Below, piece by piece: positions 1-5,994 of a DNA stretch of 8,467 nucleotides. Location: assembly GCA_900547435.1 (NCBI GenBank), contig URGO01000136.1:1-8467 (forward strand). Reading direction: 5' to 3'. A program made the position numbers and the translations under genes. The notes under the pieces were generated by a model. The model searched no databases. It saw nothing but the letters and a program-made list of their open reading frames with translations, and was not told the origin of the DNA. Source of the DNA: an uncultured Parabacteroides sp. Its GTDB lineage: Bacteria; Bacteroidota; Bacteroidia; Bacteroidales; Tannerellaceae. Numbering within the stretch: the stretch's first letter is position 1; every line of letters starts with the position of its first letter.

Positions 1-2
1 CC

Positions 3-16
3 AACTACTAACTACT
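3..16. repeat. Short tandem repeat AACTACT x2
   Basis: Two perfect head-to-tail copies of the 7-mer AACTACT lie immediately upstream of the micropeptide start. The stretch carries stop triplets and no visible coding potential. Such low-complexity spacers are common between small Bacteroidales genes. I attach no function to it. Confidence 0.5.
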
Positions 17-24
17 AAAAGATT

Positions 25-126
25 ATGGCAACAGACAAAAAGAACATTTGGAAAATCGTGATTCAGACGTTAATCACTATCCTGACCTCTATTGGTACGG
101 CATTAGGCGTGATCTCGTGCGCGTAA
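25..126 (+). CDS. Smalltalk-type micropeptide (33 aa)
   Basis: This short open frame encodes 33 residues and ends in TAA. The N-terminus is polar and basic (ATDKKN), followed by W9-K10 and one hydrophobic helix at about residues 11-30. It closes with S31-C32-A33. The layout of a short charged start, Trp-Lys, an I-Q-x-L-I-T-I-L-T helix and a terminal Leu-Gly-x-x-Ser-Cys matches the Bacteroidetes 'smalltalk protein' family, known only as about 30-35 aa proteins of unknown function. In many genomes these sit near a HU-type DNA-binding protein and an N-acetylmuramoyl-L-alanine amidase; any such genes would lie left of this window. The single helix suggests membrane association, and the near-terminal Cys is a family trait. 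The ATG is preceded by an A-rich leader. The family call rests on pattern recognition and the function is unknown. Confidence 0.82.
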   Translation: MATDKKNIWKIVIQTLITILTSIGTALGVISCA

Positions 127-138
127 AAAGGGGGGAAT

Positions 139-191
139 AAGGGAACAAGGCAACAGGATACAAGGTTATCCGATATAAGCCTTGTTCCCTT
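139..191 (+). terminator. 13-bp perfect inverted repeat, possible terminator
   Basis: The arms AAGGGAACAAGGC (139-151) and GCCTTGTTCCCTT (179-191) are perfectly complementary across a 27-nt loop. The loop contains a smaller GGATA/TATCC pair (156-160 / 167-171). The motif CCTTGTT recurs at 189-195, so the left arm has two possible partners. The repeat starts 12 nt after the smalltalk stop, which suits a transcript end. However, there is no clear run of T after the right arm and the loop is long. It may be a weak or factor-assisted terminator, or an mRNA-stabilising hairpin. Confidence 0.45.
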
Positions 192-296
192 GTTGGGTTT
201 ACGCCTCTATAAACTATTTTAAATGAAAGAACCGTGCATTTTATCCGATAAAAACAGGACTTTGGCATTTTTTTTTCAAGTAAATAAGTTTTTCCT

Positions 297-304
297 TACC
301 TTTG
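297..304 (+). promoter_or_regulatory. Bacteroidetes -7 box upstream of cbiB
   Basis: TACCTTTG matches the Bacteroidetes primary sigma factor -7 consensus TAnnTTTG exactly. It lies 21 nt before the cbiB ATG, so transcription would start near 308-312 with a very short leader. The expected -33 TTTG is not clear; that region is a T run (about 268-276). The short leader leaves no room for a cobalamin riboswitch downstream of this start. Confidence 0.6.
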
Positions 305-325
305 TCCGACTAACGAAACAAGAAA

Positions 326-1276
326 ATGCTTTTTATTGATACAAGGATAGTAACCTATAAAGTCGCGCCCTTCCTCTTCGGTTGGCTGGCCGACCGCCTG
401 CTGGGCGACCCCAACGGATGGCCACATCCGGTGGTTTGGTTCGGGAAAGCGATTGCTTACGGGGAGAAACGGCTCAACCGGGGAGGCGACCGGATTATCA
501 AAGGAGGAATACTGGCAATCGGACTGATAGCCGGAGCTTACCTGCTGACTTATTGGATTTTATATTTTGCCGGGATTGTCCATCCTTTCCTGTTCGGACT
601 CCTTACCGCCATCGGCGTATTCTTTTGCTTGGCGGGAAAGACACTCATCACCGAAGTGAAGGCGGTGTTCGAGGCTGTAGAGCGCAGTACGGAAGAGGGA
701 CGCCGGCAGGTAGCACGGATTGTGGGACGCGATACCTCCCGACTCACTCCGCAGGAAATCCGGACCGCAGCTTTGGAGACCTTGGCCGAGAACCTGAGTG
801 ACGGGGTAATTGCACCGATGTTCTGGTTTCTACTTTTAGGACTTCCGGGCATGATGGCCTACAAAATGGTCAATACGTTAGATTCGATGATCGGGTATAA
901 AAATGAACGATATAGAGAGTTCGGCCGCATTGCGGCACGCATCGATGACTTTGCCAACTATATCCCGGCACGCCTTACGGCTTTTCTGATGCTCATCGTT
1001 TCCGGGAATTGGGACAAACGCGATTTTGTATTCCGATACGGACGCGCACACGCCAGTCCCAATTCAGGATATCCCGAAGCAGCATTGGCGGCTATACTGG
1101 ATTGCCGGTTCGGTGGCACGCACGATTATTTCGGGGAACCGGTCGTAAAGCCCTATATCGGAACCAACGAACGCGATTTTACGCTGGAGGATATGCAACG
1201 GGCTATCCGGATAAATAGCAATACCGAACTAACAATGGGGATATTTGTCGCACTCATTCCGTTTTTCATCGGATAG
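326..1276 (+). CDS. cbiB: Adenosylcobinamide-phosphate synthase CbiB/CobD
   Basis: This integral membrane enzyme of cobalamin biosynthesis attaches aminopropanol (or its phosphate) to adenosylcobyric acid, giving adenosylcobinamide (phosphate). The 316 residues match the usual family length of about 310-320. Family signatures are visible in order: DRLLGDP at 23-29 followed by the W-P-H-P motif; ETLAENLSDG at 151-160; NTLDSMIGYKNERYREFG at 183-200; and HASPNSGYPEAALA at 242-255. Hydrophobic segments lie at about 60-80, 85-103, 161-178, 213-227 and 301-316, so the protein is polytopic with conserved polar loops. The start at 326 directly follows a -7 box and no upstream in-frame start is needed. 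It opens a cobalamin nucleotide-loop cluster. The following gene begins after a 155-nt gap filled by tandem palindromes, so cbiB may be a separate transcription unit. The gene looks intact. Confidence 0.97.
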   Translation: MLFIDTRIVTYKVAPFLFGWLADRLLGDPNGWPHPVVWFGKAIAYGEKRLNRGGDRIIKGGILAIGLIAGAYLLTYWILYFAGIVHPFLFGLLTAIGVFFCLAGKTLITEVKAVFEAVERSTEEGRRQVARIVGRDTSRLTPQEIRTAALETLAENLSDGVIAPMFWFLLLGLPGMMAYKMVNTLDSMIGYKNERYREFGRIAARIDDFANYIPARLTAFLMLIVSGNWDKRDFVFRYGRAHASPNSGYPEAALAAILDCRFGGTHDYFGEPVVKPYIGTNERDFTLEDMQRAIRINSNTELTMGIFVALIPFFIG

Positions 1277-1282
1277 AACTCT

Positions 1283-1370
1283 GTTTTTCACACATCTGAA
1301 AAGGGTTTATCACAAACGTAAAAAGCGTTTATCACGAATATGAAAAGTGTTTTTCACATAGGTGATAAAT
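1283..1370. repeat. Four tandem 22-bp palindromic units
   Basis: Four head-to-tail 22-bp units start at 1283, 1305, 1327 and 1349. Each begins GTTTWTCAC, and the first three continue with a variable core and then a near-invariant AAAAG. Each unit is an imperfect dyad. Unit 1 has arms TTTTCA/TGAAAA and unit 4 has TTTTTCAC/GTGATAAA. Junctions between units are dyads too, for example TGAAAA-GTGT-TTTTCA at 1341-1356. The result is a half-site about every 11 bp, close to one helical turn, in alternating orientation. The end of cbiB (1261-1270, GTTTTTCATC) is in register as a degenerate fifth unit. The array ends just before a near-consensus -7 box for the next gene, so it could be an operator array. 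An RNA-level role is also possible. The function is unknown. Confidence 0.85.
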
Positions 1371-1372
1371 AG

Positions 1373-1380
1373 AATGTTTG
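1373..1380 (+). promoter_or_regulatory. Near-consensus -7 box upstream of the S4 gene
   Basis: AATGTTTG differs from the TAnnTTTG consensus only at its first base. It lies 51 nt before the S4-domain ATG, and the expected -33 region would fall inside the last palindromic unit. If it is used, the palindrome array would overlap or abut the polymerase footprint. The intervening leader is AT-rich and contains two copies of ATAAACTT (1398-1413). The support is one box only. Confidence 0.4.
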
Positions 1381-1431
1381 GTTATAAAATAAAATTCATA
1401 AACTTATAAACTTGTAAACGAACAAAGCGAT

Positions 1432-2013
1432 ATGGAAGTCAGATTAAATAAATTAATGAGCGATTACGGACTTTGCTCCCGGCGCGAGGCGGATAAATTC
1501 ATTGAGATGGGCCGTGTAACGGTCAATGGCAAGCAACCGAAAATCGGACAAAAGGTAACCGAAGAGGATATTGTCCTGGTAGATGGCGAACAAATCCGGA
1601 TAGGCAAACATTCGAATGCCGGAAAGATTCGCGCCCTGACCCCAAAAGCCGAGAACCTGATTTACGGAACAAGAAACGAAAGGGAAAAGCAGAAAGAGAA
1701 GAAGAAACCCGAGCGCGTGGCCTACAACCAGCTGAGCCAAAATCCGGAAGGAGAAGGAAACAAAAAGCCGCGCCGCGAACATTATGCGAAATACAACAAA
1801 TATGCCGCAGCACGCAGAGCGGCCAAAGAACGCGAAGCACAAGGGAGTAAGCCGGGAACAGATAAAAAACAAATCTATCAGGAAGTTATGCAACCGAAAT
1901 TCGGCAAGTCATTGAGCCGATCGGCCGTAGCCCAGCGCATAGCCGCAGCCTCGAAATCGGCCGCCCTTCGGAAAACGAGTAAGAATAATCCAAGGAACAA
2001 GAAAAAACAATGA
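1432..2013 (+). CDS. S4-domain RNA-binding protein, no pseudouridine synthase domain
   Basis: Residues 3-58 form an S4 RNA-binding domain of the RsuA/RluB/RluF type. It shows RLNKLMSDYGLCSRREADKF, then GRVTVNGK and VLVDGEQI. In those enzymes a pseudouridine synthase domain follows, but here there is none. Residues 75-193 are a Lys/Arg-rich, low-complexity, probably disordered tail containing alanine- and arginine-rich stretches. At 193 aa this is a stand-alone RNA-binding protein, plausibly acting on rRNA or the ribosome, although no target can be read from the sequence. The stop codon overlaps the next start as ATGA, so translation is coupled to cobU. That places the gene in the cobalamin operon without an evident biochemical link. 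The start is the first ATG and sits right at the S4 domain. The domain call is firm and the role is unknown. Confidence 0.9.
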   Translation: MEVRLNKLMSDYGLCSRREADKFIEMGRVTVNGKQPKIGQKVTEEDIVLVDGEQIRIGKHSNAGKIRALTPKAENLIYGTRNEREKQKEKKKPERVAYNQLSQNPEGEGNKKPRREHYAKYNKYAAARRAAKEREAQGSKPGTDKKQIYQEVMQPKFGKSLSRSAVAQRIAAASKSAALRKTSKNNPRNKKKQ

Positions 2014-2513
2014 TAATACTGATAACCGGCGGACAAAGATCCGGAAAGAGCCGTTACGCCCAAGATTTGGCATTAAGCTTGACGCCGAATCCGGTCTATT
2101 TGGCGACCTCCCGTATATGGGATGAGGAATTTCGCCAACGCGTATTGCGCCATCAGGCCGATCGAGGGCCGGAGTGGACCAATATAGAAGAGGAGAAACA
2201 CCTGAGCCGGCACGACCTGACCGGACGTGTCATCGTAATTGATTGCGTAACCCTTTGGTGTACCAACTTCTTTTACGATAACCAGAGTCAGGTGGATATC
2301 TCGTTGGAACAAATCAAAGCGGAATTTGACGCCTTTGTCCGGCAAGAGGCTACCTTTATCTTCGTCACTAACGAGCTGGGATTAGGAGGCGTTTCGATGG
2401 ACGAAACGCAACGCAAGTTCACCGATCTGCAAGGCTGGGTCAATCAACACATCGCCTCGAAAGCCGACAAAGTCATATTGATGGTCAGCGGAATAGCATT
2501 GAAGGTGAAATAA
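2010..2513 (+). CDS. cobU: Adenosylcobinamide kinase / GDP transferase CobU
   Basis: This bifunctional cytosolic enzyme phosphorylates adenosylcobinamide and then transfers GMP from GTP to give adenosylcobinamide-GDP, the activated corrinoid half of the nucleotide loop. The 167 residues are a normal length. The P-loop GGQRSGKS is at 7-14. The RxxxH-type segment with H48, followed by D51-R52 and W56, corresponds to the region holding the guanylylated histidine of CobU. The Walker-B-like stretch VIVIDCVTLW is at 74-83, and VTNELGLG at 119-126 is also conserved. The C-terminus SGIALKVK is typical. The start overlaps the S4 gene stop (ATGA). The product feeds CobS, encoded two genes downstream. 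The gene appears intact. Confidence 0.97.
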   Translation: MIILITGGQRSGKSRYAQDLALSLTPNPVYLATSRIWDEEFRQRVLRHQADRGPEWTNIEEEKHLSRHDLTGRVIVIDCVTLWCTNFFYDNQSQVDISLEQIKAEFDAFVRQEATFIFVTNELGLGGVSMDETQRKFTDLQGWVNQHIASKADKVILMVSGIALKVK

Positions 2514-2527
2514 TCCGAAAGATACTC

Positions 2528-2558
2528 TTGATTTTATAAAGGAATTTGCTTATTTTCG
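2528..2558 (+). promoter_or_regulatory. Candidate promoter for cobT
   Basis: TTG at 2528-2530 and TATTTTCG at 2551-2558 are separated by 20 nt, the spacing expected between the -33 and -7 elements of Bacteroidetes promoters. The -7 box differs from TAnnTTTG at one base. Transcription would begin about 20-25 nt before the cobT ATG. This suggests that cobT-cobS-cobC can be transcribed separately from cobU, in keeping with the 75-nt gap here. Confidence 0.5.
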
Positions 2559-2588
2559 CAGAGATAAAAAATACAGAAAAATACAATC

Positions 2589-3626
2589 ATGATTCAATTC
2601 CAAATCAACAAACCGGACGAGAAAATCCGGGAAGCTTTGATAAACCGGATAAATAGTCTGGCAAAGCCCAAAGGATCGCTGGGGCGTTTGGAGACCTTAG
2701 CGCTGCAAATCGGAATGATTCAACAAACACCGGCCCCTCAACTTACCCATCCGGTCAATGTGATTTATGCATCCGACCACGGAATTGCCGACGAAGGGGT
2801 CAGCCAATCGCCTAAAGAGGTTACCCGGCAAGTTATTTACAACTTCCTGAACGGTGGTTCGGGGGTATGCTTCCTGGCCCGTCAGCACGGATTCGAGATA
2901 AAGATTGTAGATGGAGGTGTGGATTATGATTTCCCGGAAAATCCGCGTATCATCAACCGGAAAATCCGAAAAGGTACGCGTAATTTTCTGCACGAAGCAG
3001 CCATGACGCATGAGGAATTGGAAAAAGCCTTACAAATCGGTGCGGAAATCGTAAGCGATTGCCATAAGGAAGGATGCAATATTATCAGCTTCGGCGAGAT
3101 GGGAATCGGCAACACCTCGGCCTCCAGTCTGTGGATGAGTTGCCTGACCGGGATACCGTTAGCCGAATGTGTCGGGGCCGGAAGCGGACTTAACGCTGAA
3201 GGAATACGCCATAAATATGAGGTCTTGAAAGCAGCTCAAGAGAACTACCGTGGAGATGGAAGCCCATTAGACATCATGCGCTACTTCGGAGGTTATGAAA
3301 TGGTCATGGCCGTAGGCGGAATGCTTCGTGCAGCCGAACGGAAGATGATTATCCTGGTAGACGGATTCATTATGACCAACTGCGTCTTAGCGGCGTCCCG
3401 CCTCTATCCGGACATGCAGGATTATTGCATCTTCGGGCATTGCGGAGACGAGAGTGGCCACCGGTAATTATTGGTATACCTGCACGCCGAACCGCTACAT
3501 TATTTGGGAATGCGATAGGGAGAAGGCTACGGATCGGTATGCGCCTATCCGATTGTCGATTCCGCCGTCCGCATGATTAACGAGATGCATACGTTCGAGC
3601 AGGAAGCCATCACCAAATACTTTTAA
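2589..3626 (+). pseudogene. cobT: cobT with two in-frame stops (nicotinate-nucleotide:DMB phosphoribosyltransferase)
   Basis: CobT makes alpha-ribazole 5'-phosphate from nicotinate mononucleotide and 5,6-dimethylbenzimidazole (DMB). Family motifs are intact up to codon 292: LAKPKGSLGRLE at 24-35, DHGIADEGVSQ at 63-73, GEMGIGNT at 169-176 and FGHCGDESGHR at 282-292. Codon 293 is then TAA (3465-3467) and codon 310 is TAG (3516-3518). Both occupy positions where the family has Leu. The same frame continues without indels through LHAEPL (298-303), GEGYG (311-315) and CAYPIVDSAVRMINEMHTF to TAA at 3624-3626. The full frame is 345 codons, the normal CobT length. The lost part contains E312, equivalent to the catalytic glutamate of Salmonella CobT (Glu317), so a 292-aa product should be inactive. 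GEGTG has also become GEGYG. If annotated by open frame alone, the CDS is 2589-3467. Possible explanations are recent inactivation, a local sequence error, or less likely recoding. Confidence 0.9.
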
Positions 3627-3628
3627 CC

Positions 3629-4378
3629 ATGCAACGTATTCTGGCCGCTTTTATATTCTTTACCCGATTGCCTTTCTGGCGGATAGCCGAAGTACCGGGC
3701 GAATACTTCAAGAATGTCGTCAGCTGCTGGCCGCTGGTCGGATGGCTGACCGCCGGATTAAGCGTACTGGTCCTGTATGCAGCATCAATGCTTCTACCCG
3801 ACTCTATCGCGCTTCTATTGGCTATCGCCACCCGATTATTAGTAACCGGATGCCTGCACGAAGACGGATTGGCGGATTTCTTTGACGGATTCGGCGGAGG
3901 TACAAATAAAGAACGAATCCTGGCCATCATGAAAGATTCGCATATCGGAAGTTATGGCGTAATCGGACTGCTCTTTTATTTCGCCCTCTACTATATGCTC
4001 CTCAACAACCTGCCCATTACCATCGCCGGAGCGGTCATGCTGACCGGCGACCCGTTCTGCAAAGGAGTTGCCGGAATGATTATCAACCGATTGCCCTATG
4101 CCCGGAACGCACAAGAGGCCAAGAACAAAACGGTTTATAGCCGGATGAACCGGAAAGAATATATCTTATGTATCGCAACGGCACTCATTCCGCTCATCTG
4201 GTTGCCGGAAAGCATTTATCTTTGGGCCCTTCTTTTTCCTATCGTGACCTGGTATCTGCTGACATCGTTCATGAAAAAGAAGATAGGAGGATATACGGGA
4301 GATTGCTGCGGAGCGACATTCCTGCTGTGCGAATTAAGTTTCTATTTAGGCATTGTAATCATCAATCATATCAGTTAG
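3629..4378 (+). CDS. cobS: Adenosylcobinamide-GDP ribazoletransferase CobS
   Basis: This membrane enzyme, cobalamin (5'-phosphate) synthase, joins adenosylcobinamide-GDP to alpha-ribazole or its phosphate. The 249 residues are the usual length. The signatures are HEDGLADFFDGFGGG at 77-91, the DSHIGSYG loop at 103-110 and GGYTGDCCGA at 220-229. The Asp/His-rich motifs are expected to bind metal and substrate. Hydrophobic stretches lie at about 33-74, 109-139, 177-192 and 198-212, with another at the C-terminus. The ATG is 2 nt after the ancestral cobT stop, so its translation was probably coupled to cobT. The premature cobT stop lies about 160 nt upstream and could lower cobS translation. The gene itself is intact. 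Confidence 0.97.
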   Translation: MQRILAAFIFFTRLPFWRIAEVPGEYFKNVVSCWPLVGWLTAGLSVLVLYAASMLLPDSIALLLAIATRLLVTGCLHEDGLADFFDGFGGGTNKERILAIMKDSHIGSYGVIGLLFYFALYYMLLNNLPITIAGAVMLTGDPFCKGVAGMIINRLPYARNAQEAKNKTVYSRMNRKEYILCIATALIPLIWLPESIYLWALLFPIVTWYLLTSFMKKKIGGYTGDCCGATFLLCELSFYLGIVIINHIS

Positions 4379-4380
4379 TC

Positions 4381-4911
4381 ATGAAAGTATATTTAGTAAG
4401 ACATACCTCCGTGGACGTTCCGAAAGGAATCTCTTACGGACAAACAGACGTTCCGCTGAAAAGCTCTTTTGAAGAAGAAGCTTCCCTTACACGGAAAAAT
4501 CTCGACGGATTGGCGTTCGACCAAGTATATTGCAGTCCGTTGAGCCGCTGTACCCGATTAGCCGCATTTTGCGGATATCCGGAGGCCATTCGCGACGCCC
4601 GCCTAAAAGAGCTGAACTTCGGCGATTGGGAAATGAAGTCGTGGGACGAGATATCCGCCGACCCCTGTTCCCGACAATGGTTTGAGGACTGGGTAAACGT
4701 CCCGACCCCTAACGGAGAATCACTCAAACAACTCTATACCCGTCTGACCGATTTTCTGGAAGAAATAAAAGGACGGAACTATCGGCAAGTATGCCTCTTC
4801 ACACATGGCGGAATCCTGGCAACCGCCGGTGCATACGCCGGGAAATATGCCTTAAAAGAGGCTTTTGAGCGTGTTCCTCCGTTCGGTTCGGTGGTTCATA
4901 TCGAAATTTAA
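4381..4911 (+). CDS. cobC: Alpha-ribazole phosphatase, histidine phosphatase family (CobC)
   Basis: This phosphoglycerate-mutase-fold phosphatase removes the 5'-phosphate of alpha-ribazole phosphate or adenosylcobalamin phosphate, the final step of loop assembly. The 176 residues include the phosphohistidine motif VRHT with H8. Other family residues are R56 in SPLSRCTRL, the acidic ELNFGDWE at 77-84 (E77 the likely proton donor) and the second histidine H142 in FTHGG. The open frame extends upstream to 4168, but that stretch overlaps cobS in another frame. The ATG at 4381 is 2 nt after the cobS stop and sits exactly where the fold begins (KVYLVRH). Family membership is certain. The CobC assignment rests on its position in the cluster, because close relatives act on other phosphate esters. 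Confidence 0.92.
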   Translation: MKVYLVRHTSVDVPKGISYGQTDVPLKSSFEEEASLTRKNLDGLAFDQVYCSPLSRCTRLAAFCGYPEAIRDARLKELNFGDWEMKSWDEISADPCSRQWFEDWVNVPTPNGESLKQLYTRLTDFLEEIKGRNYRQVCLFTHGGILATAGAYAGKYALKEAFERVPPFGSVVHIEI

Positions 4912-4913
4912 AC

Positions 4914-4921
4914 TATCTTTA
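4914..4921 (+). promoter_or_regulatory. Possible -7 box before the ECF sigma gene
   Basis: TATCTTTA matches TAnnTTTG at all but the last base and lies 21 nt before the chosen sigma factor ATG, directly after the cobC stop. No good -33 TTG is seen upstream. There is no terminator hairpin between cobC and this gene, so read-through from the cobalamin operon is also possible. Confidence 0.35.
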
Positions 4922-4942
4922 CGGCAAATTTCAAAACGGAAC

Positions 4943-5500
4943 ATGCGACAAAACTTCGATATAGATAGTGCACTAAGTATTGAACTACAAGATCCAAGCA
5001 AGCGAAGGGCTGCATTTTCCCGTATTGTCACCCTTTATGGCGAAAAATTATACTGGCAAATCCGAAAAATGGTATTAAGCCATGACGATGCGGACGATAT
5101 ATTGCAGAACACATTCTTAAAGGCTTGGAGCAACTTGGACTATTTCAGAGGCGAGGCCAAGATATCGACCTGGCTTTTCAAAATAGCCATCAATGAATGT
5201 ATTACATTTATTAATAAGCAACGCCAACAAAACAATATATCCATTGATGACACGGATGTCTTCCTGCTGGAACGCCTTAAAAGCGACGAGTTCTTTTGCG
5301 GAGATGATATCCAGCTTAAATTGCAAGAAGCAATCCTCAGACTGCCGGAAAAACAACGGCTCGTCTTCAACATGAAATATTTTGATGACATGAAATACGA
5401 CGAAATATCCGAAATAGTCGGGACTTCTGTCGGTGCCCTGAAAGCCTCTTATCATTATGCGGTAAAAAAAATAGAGGAATATTTAACGAAAGACATTTAA
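4943..5500 (+). CDS. ECF-type RNA polymerase sigma factor
   Basis: The 185 aa product is a sigma-70 family extracytoplasmic-function (ECF) factor. Region 2 spans about residues 25-92 and includes the core-binding segment HDDADDILQNTFLKAW and the -10 recognition helix STWLFKIAINECI. A variable linker (about 93-125) follows, then region 4 at about 126-183. Region 4 holds LPEKQRLVFNMKYF and the helix-turn-helix DEISEIVGTSVGALKASYHYAVKKI. There is no region 1 or 3, as usual for ECF factors. The frame opens upstream at 4865, but that extension overlaps cobC and is basic and unlike the family, so the ATG at 4943 is preferred. The next two genes encode a single-pass membrane protein and a secreted Spy-like protein, suggesting an envelope-responsive module. 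The signal sensed and the regulon cannot be read from here. Confidence 0.95.
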   Translation: MRQNFDIDSALSIELQDPSKRRAAFSRIVTLYGEKLYWQIRKMVLSHDDADDILQNTFLKAWSNLDYFRGEAKISTWLFKIAINECITFINKQRQQNNISIDDTDVFLLERLKSDEFFCGDDIQLKLQEAILRLPEKQRLVFNMKYFDDMKYDEISEIVGTSVGALKASYHYAVKKIEEYLTKDI

Positions 5501-5547
5501 ACCTTTCGCTATTGGATGTGTCATAATAATACAAAATGTGAAATAAG

Positions 5548-5952
5548 ATGAAAAGCGAAGACTATAATCTGAATAATATTCCTAAGGAGAATCCATTCCG
5601 GGTCCCCGAAGACTATATGGAAGGATTGACTGCTCGGATTATGAAGCAAATTCCGAAGGAGGTGCCCCAAGTAGAGCATCCGGACGTTTCGCTGATGGAC
5701 AAAATCCGTCCGATACTTTACCTGGCCGCTATGTTCGCCGGATTAGGCTTATTCTTCAAGGCCATTGCTTACTTCGACAATAGTCCGAATAACGAAACCA
5801 TCGCGTCTGATTCCCTTTTGGTCAGCACAGAGCTTCCGGATGACACCCTTTTTGCTCTGCAAGAGGAATATAACGAAGACGAAGAATACTTGGCGTATAT
5901 CGAAAATCAATATACGAATGCCTTAATGCAAGAAGAATTGGAAGAACAATAA
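5548..5952 (+). CDS. Single-pass membrane protein, candidate anti-sigma partner
   Basis: The product is 134 aa. The N-terminal cytosolic-looking part carries the segment NPFRVPEDYMEGLTARIM (15-32), a pattern seen in many small Bacteroidetes proteins encoded next to ECF sigma genes. One strong hydrophobic helix lies at about 54-72 (RPILYLAAMFAGLGLFFKAI). The C-terminal part, at about 74-134, is markedly acidic (LPDDT, EEYNEDEEY, EELEEQ). No zinc-binding HxxxCxxC anti-sigma motif is present, so it is not a classical ZAS-domain anti-sigma factor. The position 47 nt after the sigma gene and the topology make it a plausible regulator of that sigma factor. This is inferred from context only. I recognise no catalytic motif. 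Confidence 0.8.
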   Translation: MKSEDYNLNNIPKENPFRVPEDYMEGLTARIMKQIPKEVPQVEHPDVSLMDKIRPILYLAAMFAGLGLFFKAIAYFDNSPNNETIASDSLLVSTELPDDTLFALQEEYNEDEEYLAYIENQYTNALMQEELEEQ

Positions 5953-5994
5953 ACAAAATTTCTATTATTAACGTTTTTTTATCAGAAAAATAAT

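Noticed and set aside
1277..1431. CRISPR array reading of the 22-bp repeats
   Set aside because: The units are directly abutting, with no spacers of constant length and unique sequence, and there are no cas genes in the window.
1453..1893. 146-codon open frame on the minus strand
   Set aside because: It is antisense to the S4 gene. Its hydrophobic, Phe-rich composition follows from the Lys- and Glu-rich codons on the other strand.
1204..2656. 12-bp word CCGGATAAATAG shared by cbiB and cobT
   Set aside because: Both copies are within coding sequence in unrelated contexts with no extended similarity; this fits shared codon preference.
3465..3518. Reassigned stop codons (TAA/TAG read as Leu)
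   Set aside because: Other genes in this window end at TAA, TAG or TGA in the expected places, and the GEGTG-to-GEGYG change would remain unexplained.
3468..3628. Possible new intergenic region or frameshift after a shortened cobT
   Set aside because: The same frame continues to encode the CobT C-terminus to the natural stop at 3624, so this is the interrupted 3' part of cobT with in-frame stops, not a frameshift and not intergenic.
4168..4380. N-terminal extension of the phosphatase open frame
   Set aside because: It overlaps cobS in another frame and resembles nothing in the family. The fold begins at the ATG at 4381, 2 nt after the cobS stop.
4865..4942. N-terminal extension of the sigma factor open frame
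   Set aside because: It lies inside the cobC coding end and is basic and unlike ECF sigma factors. The ATG at 4943 is the better start.
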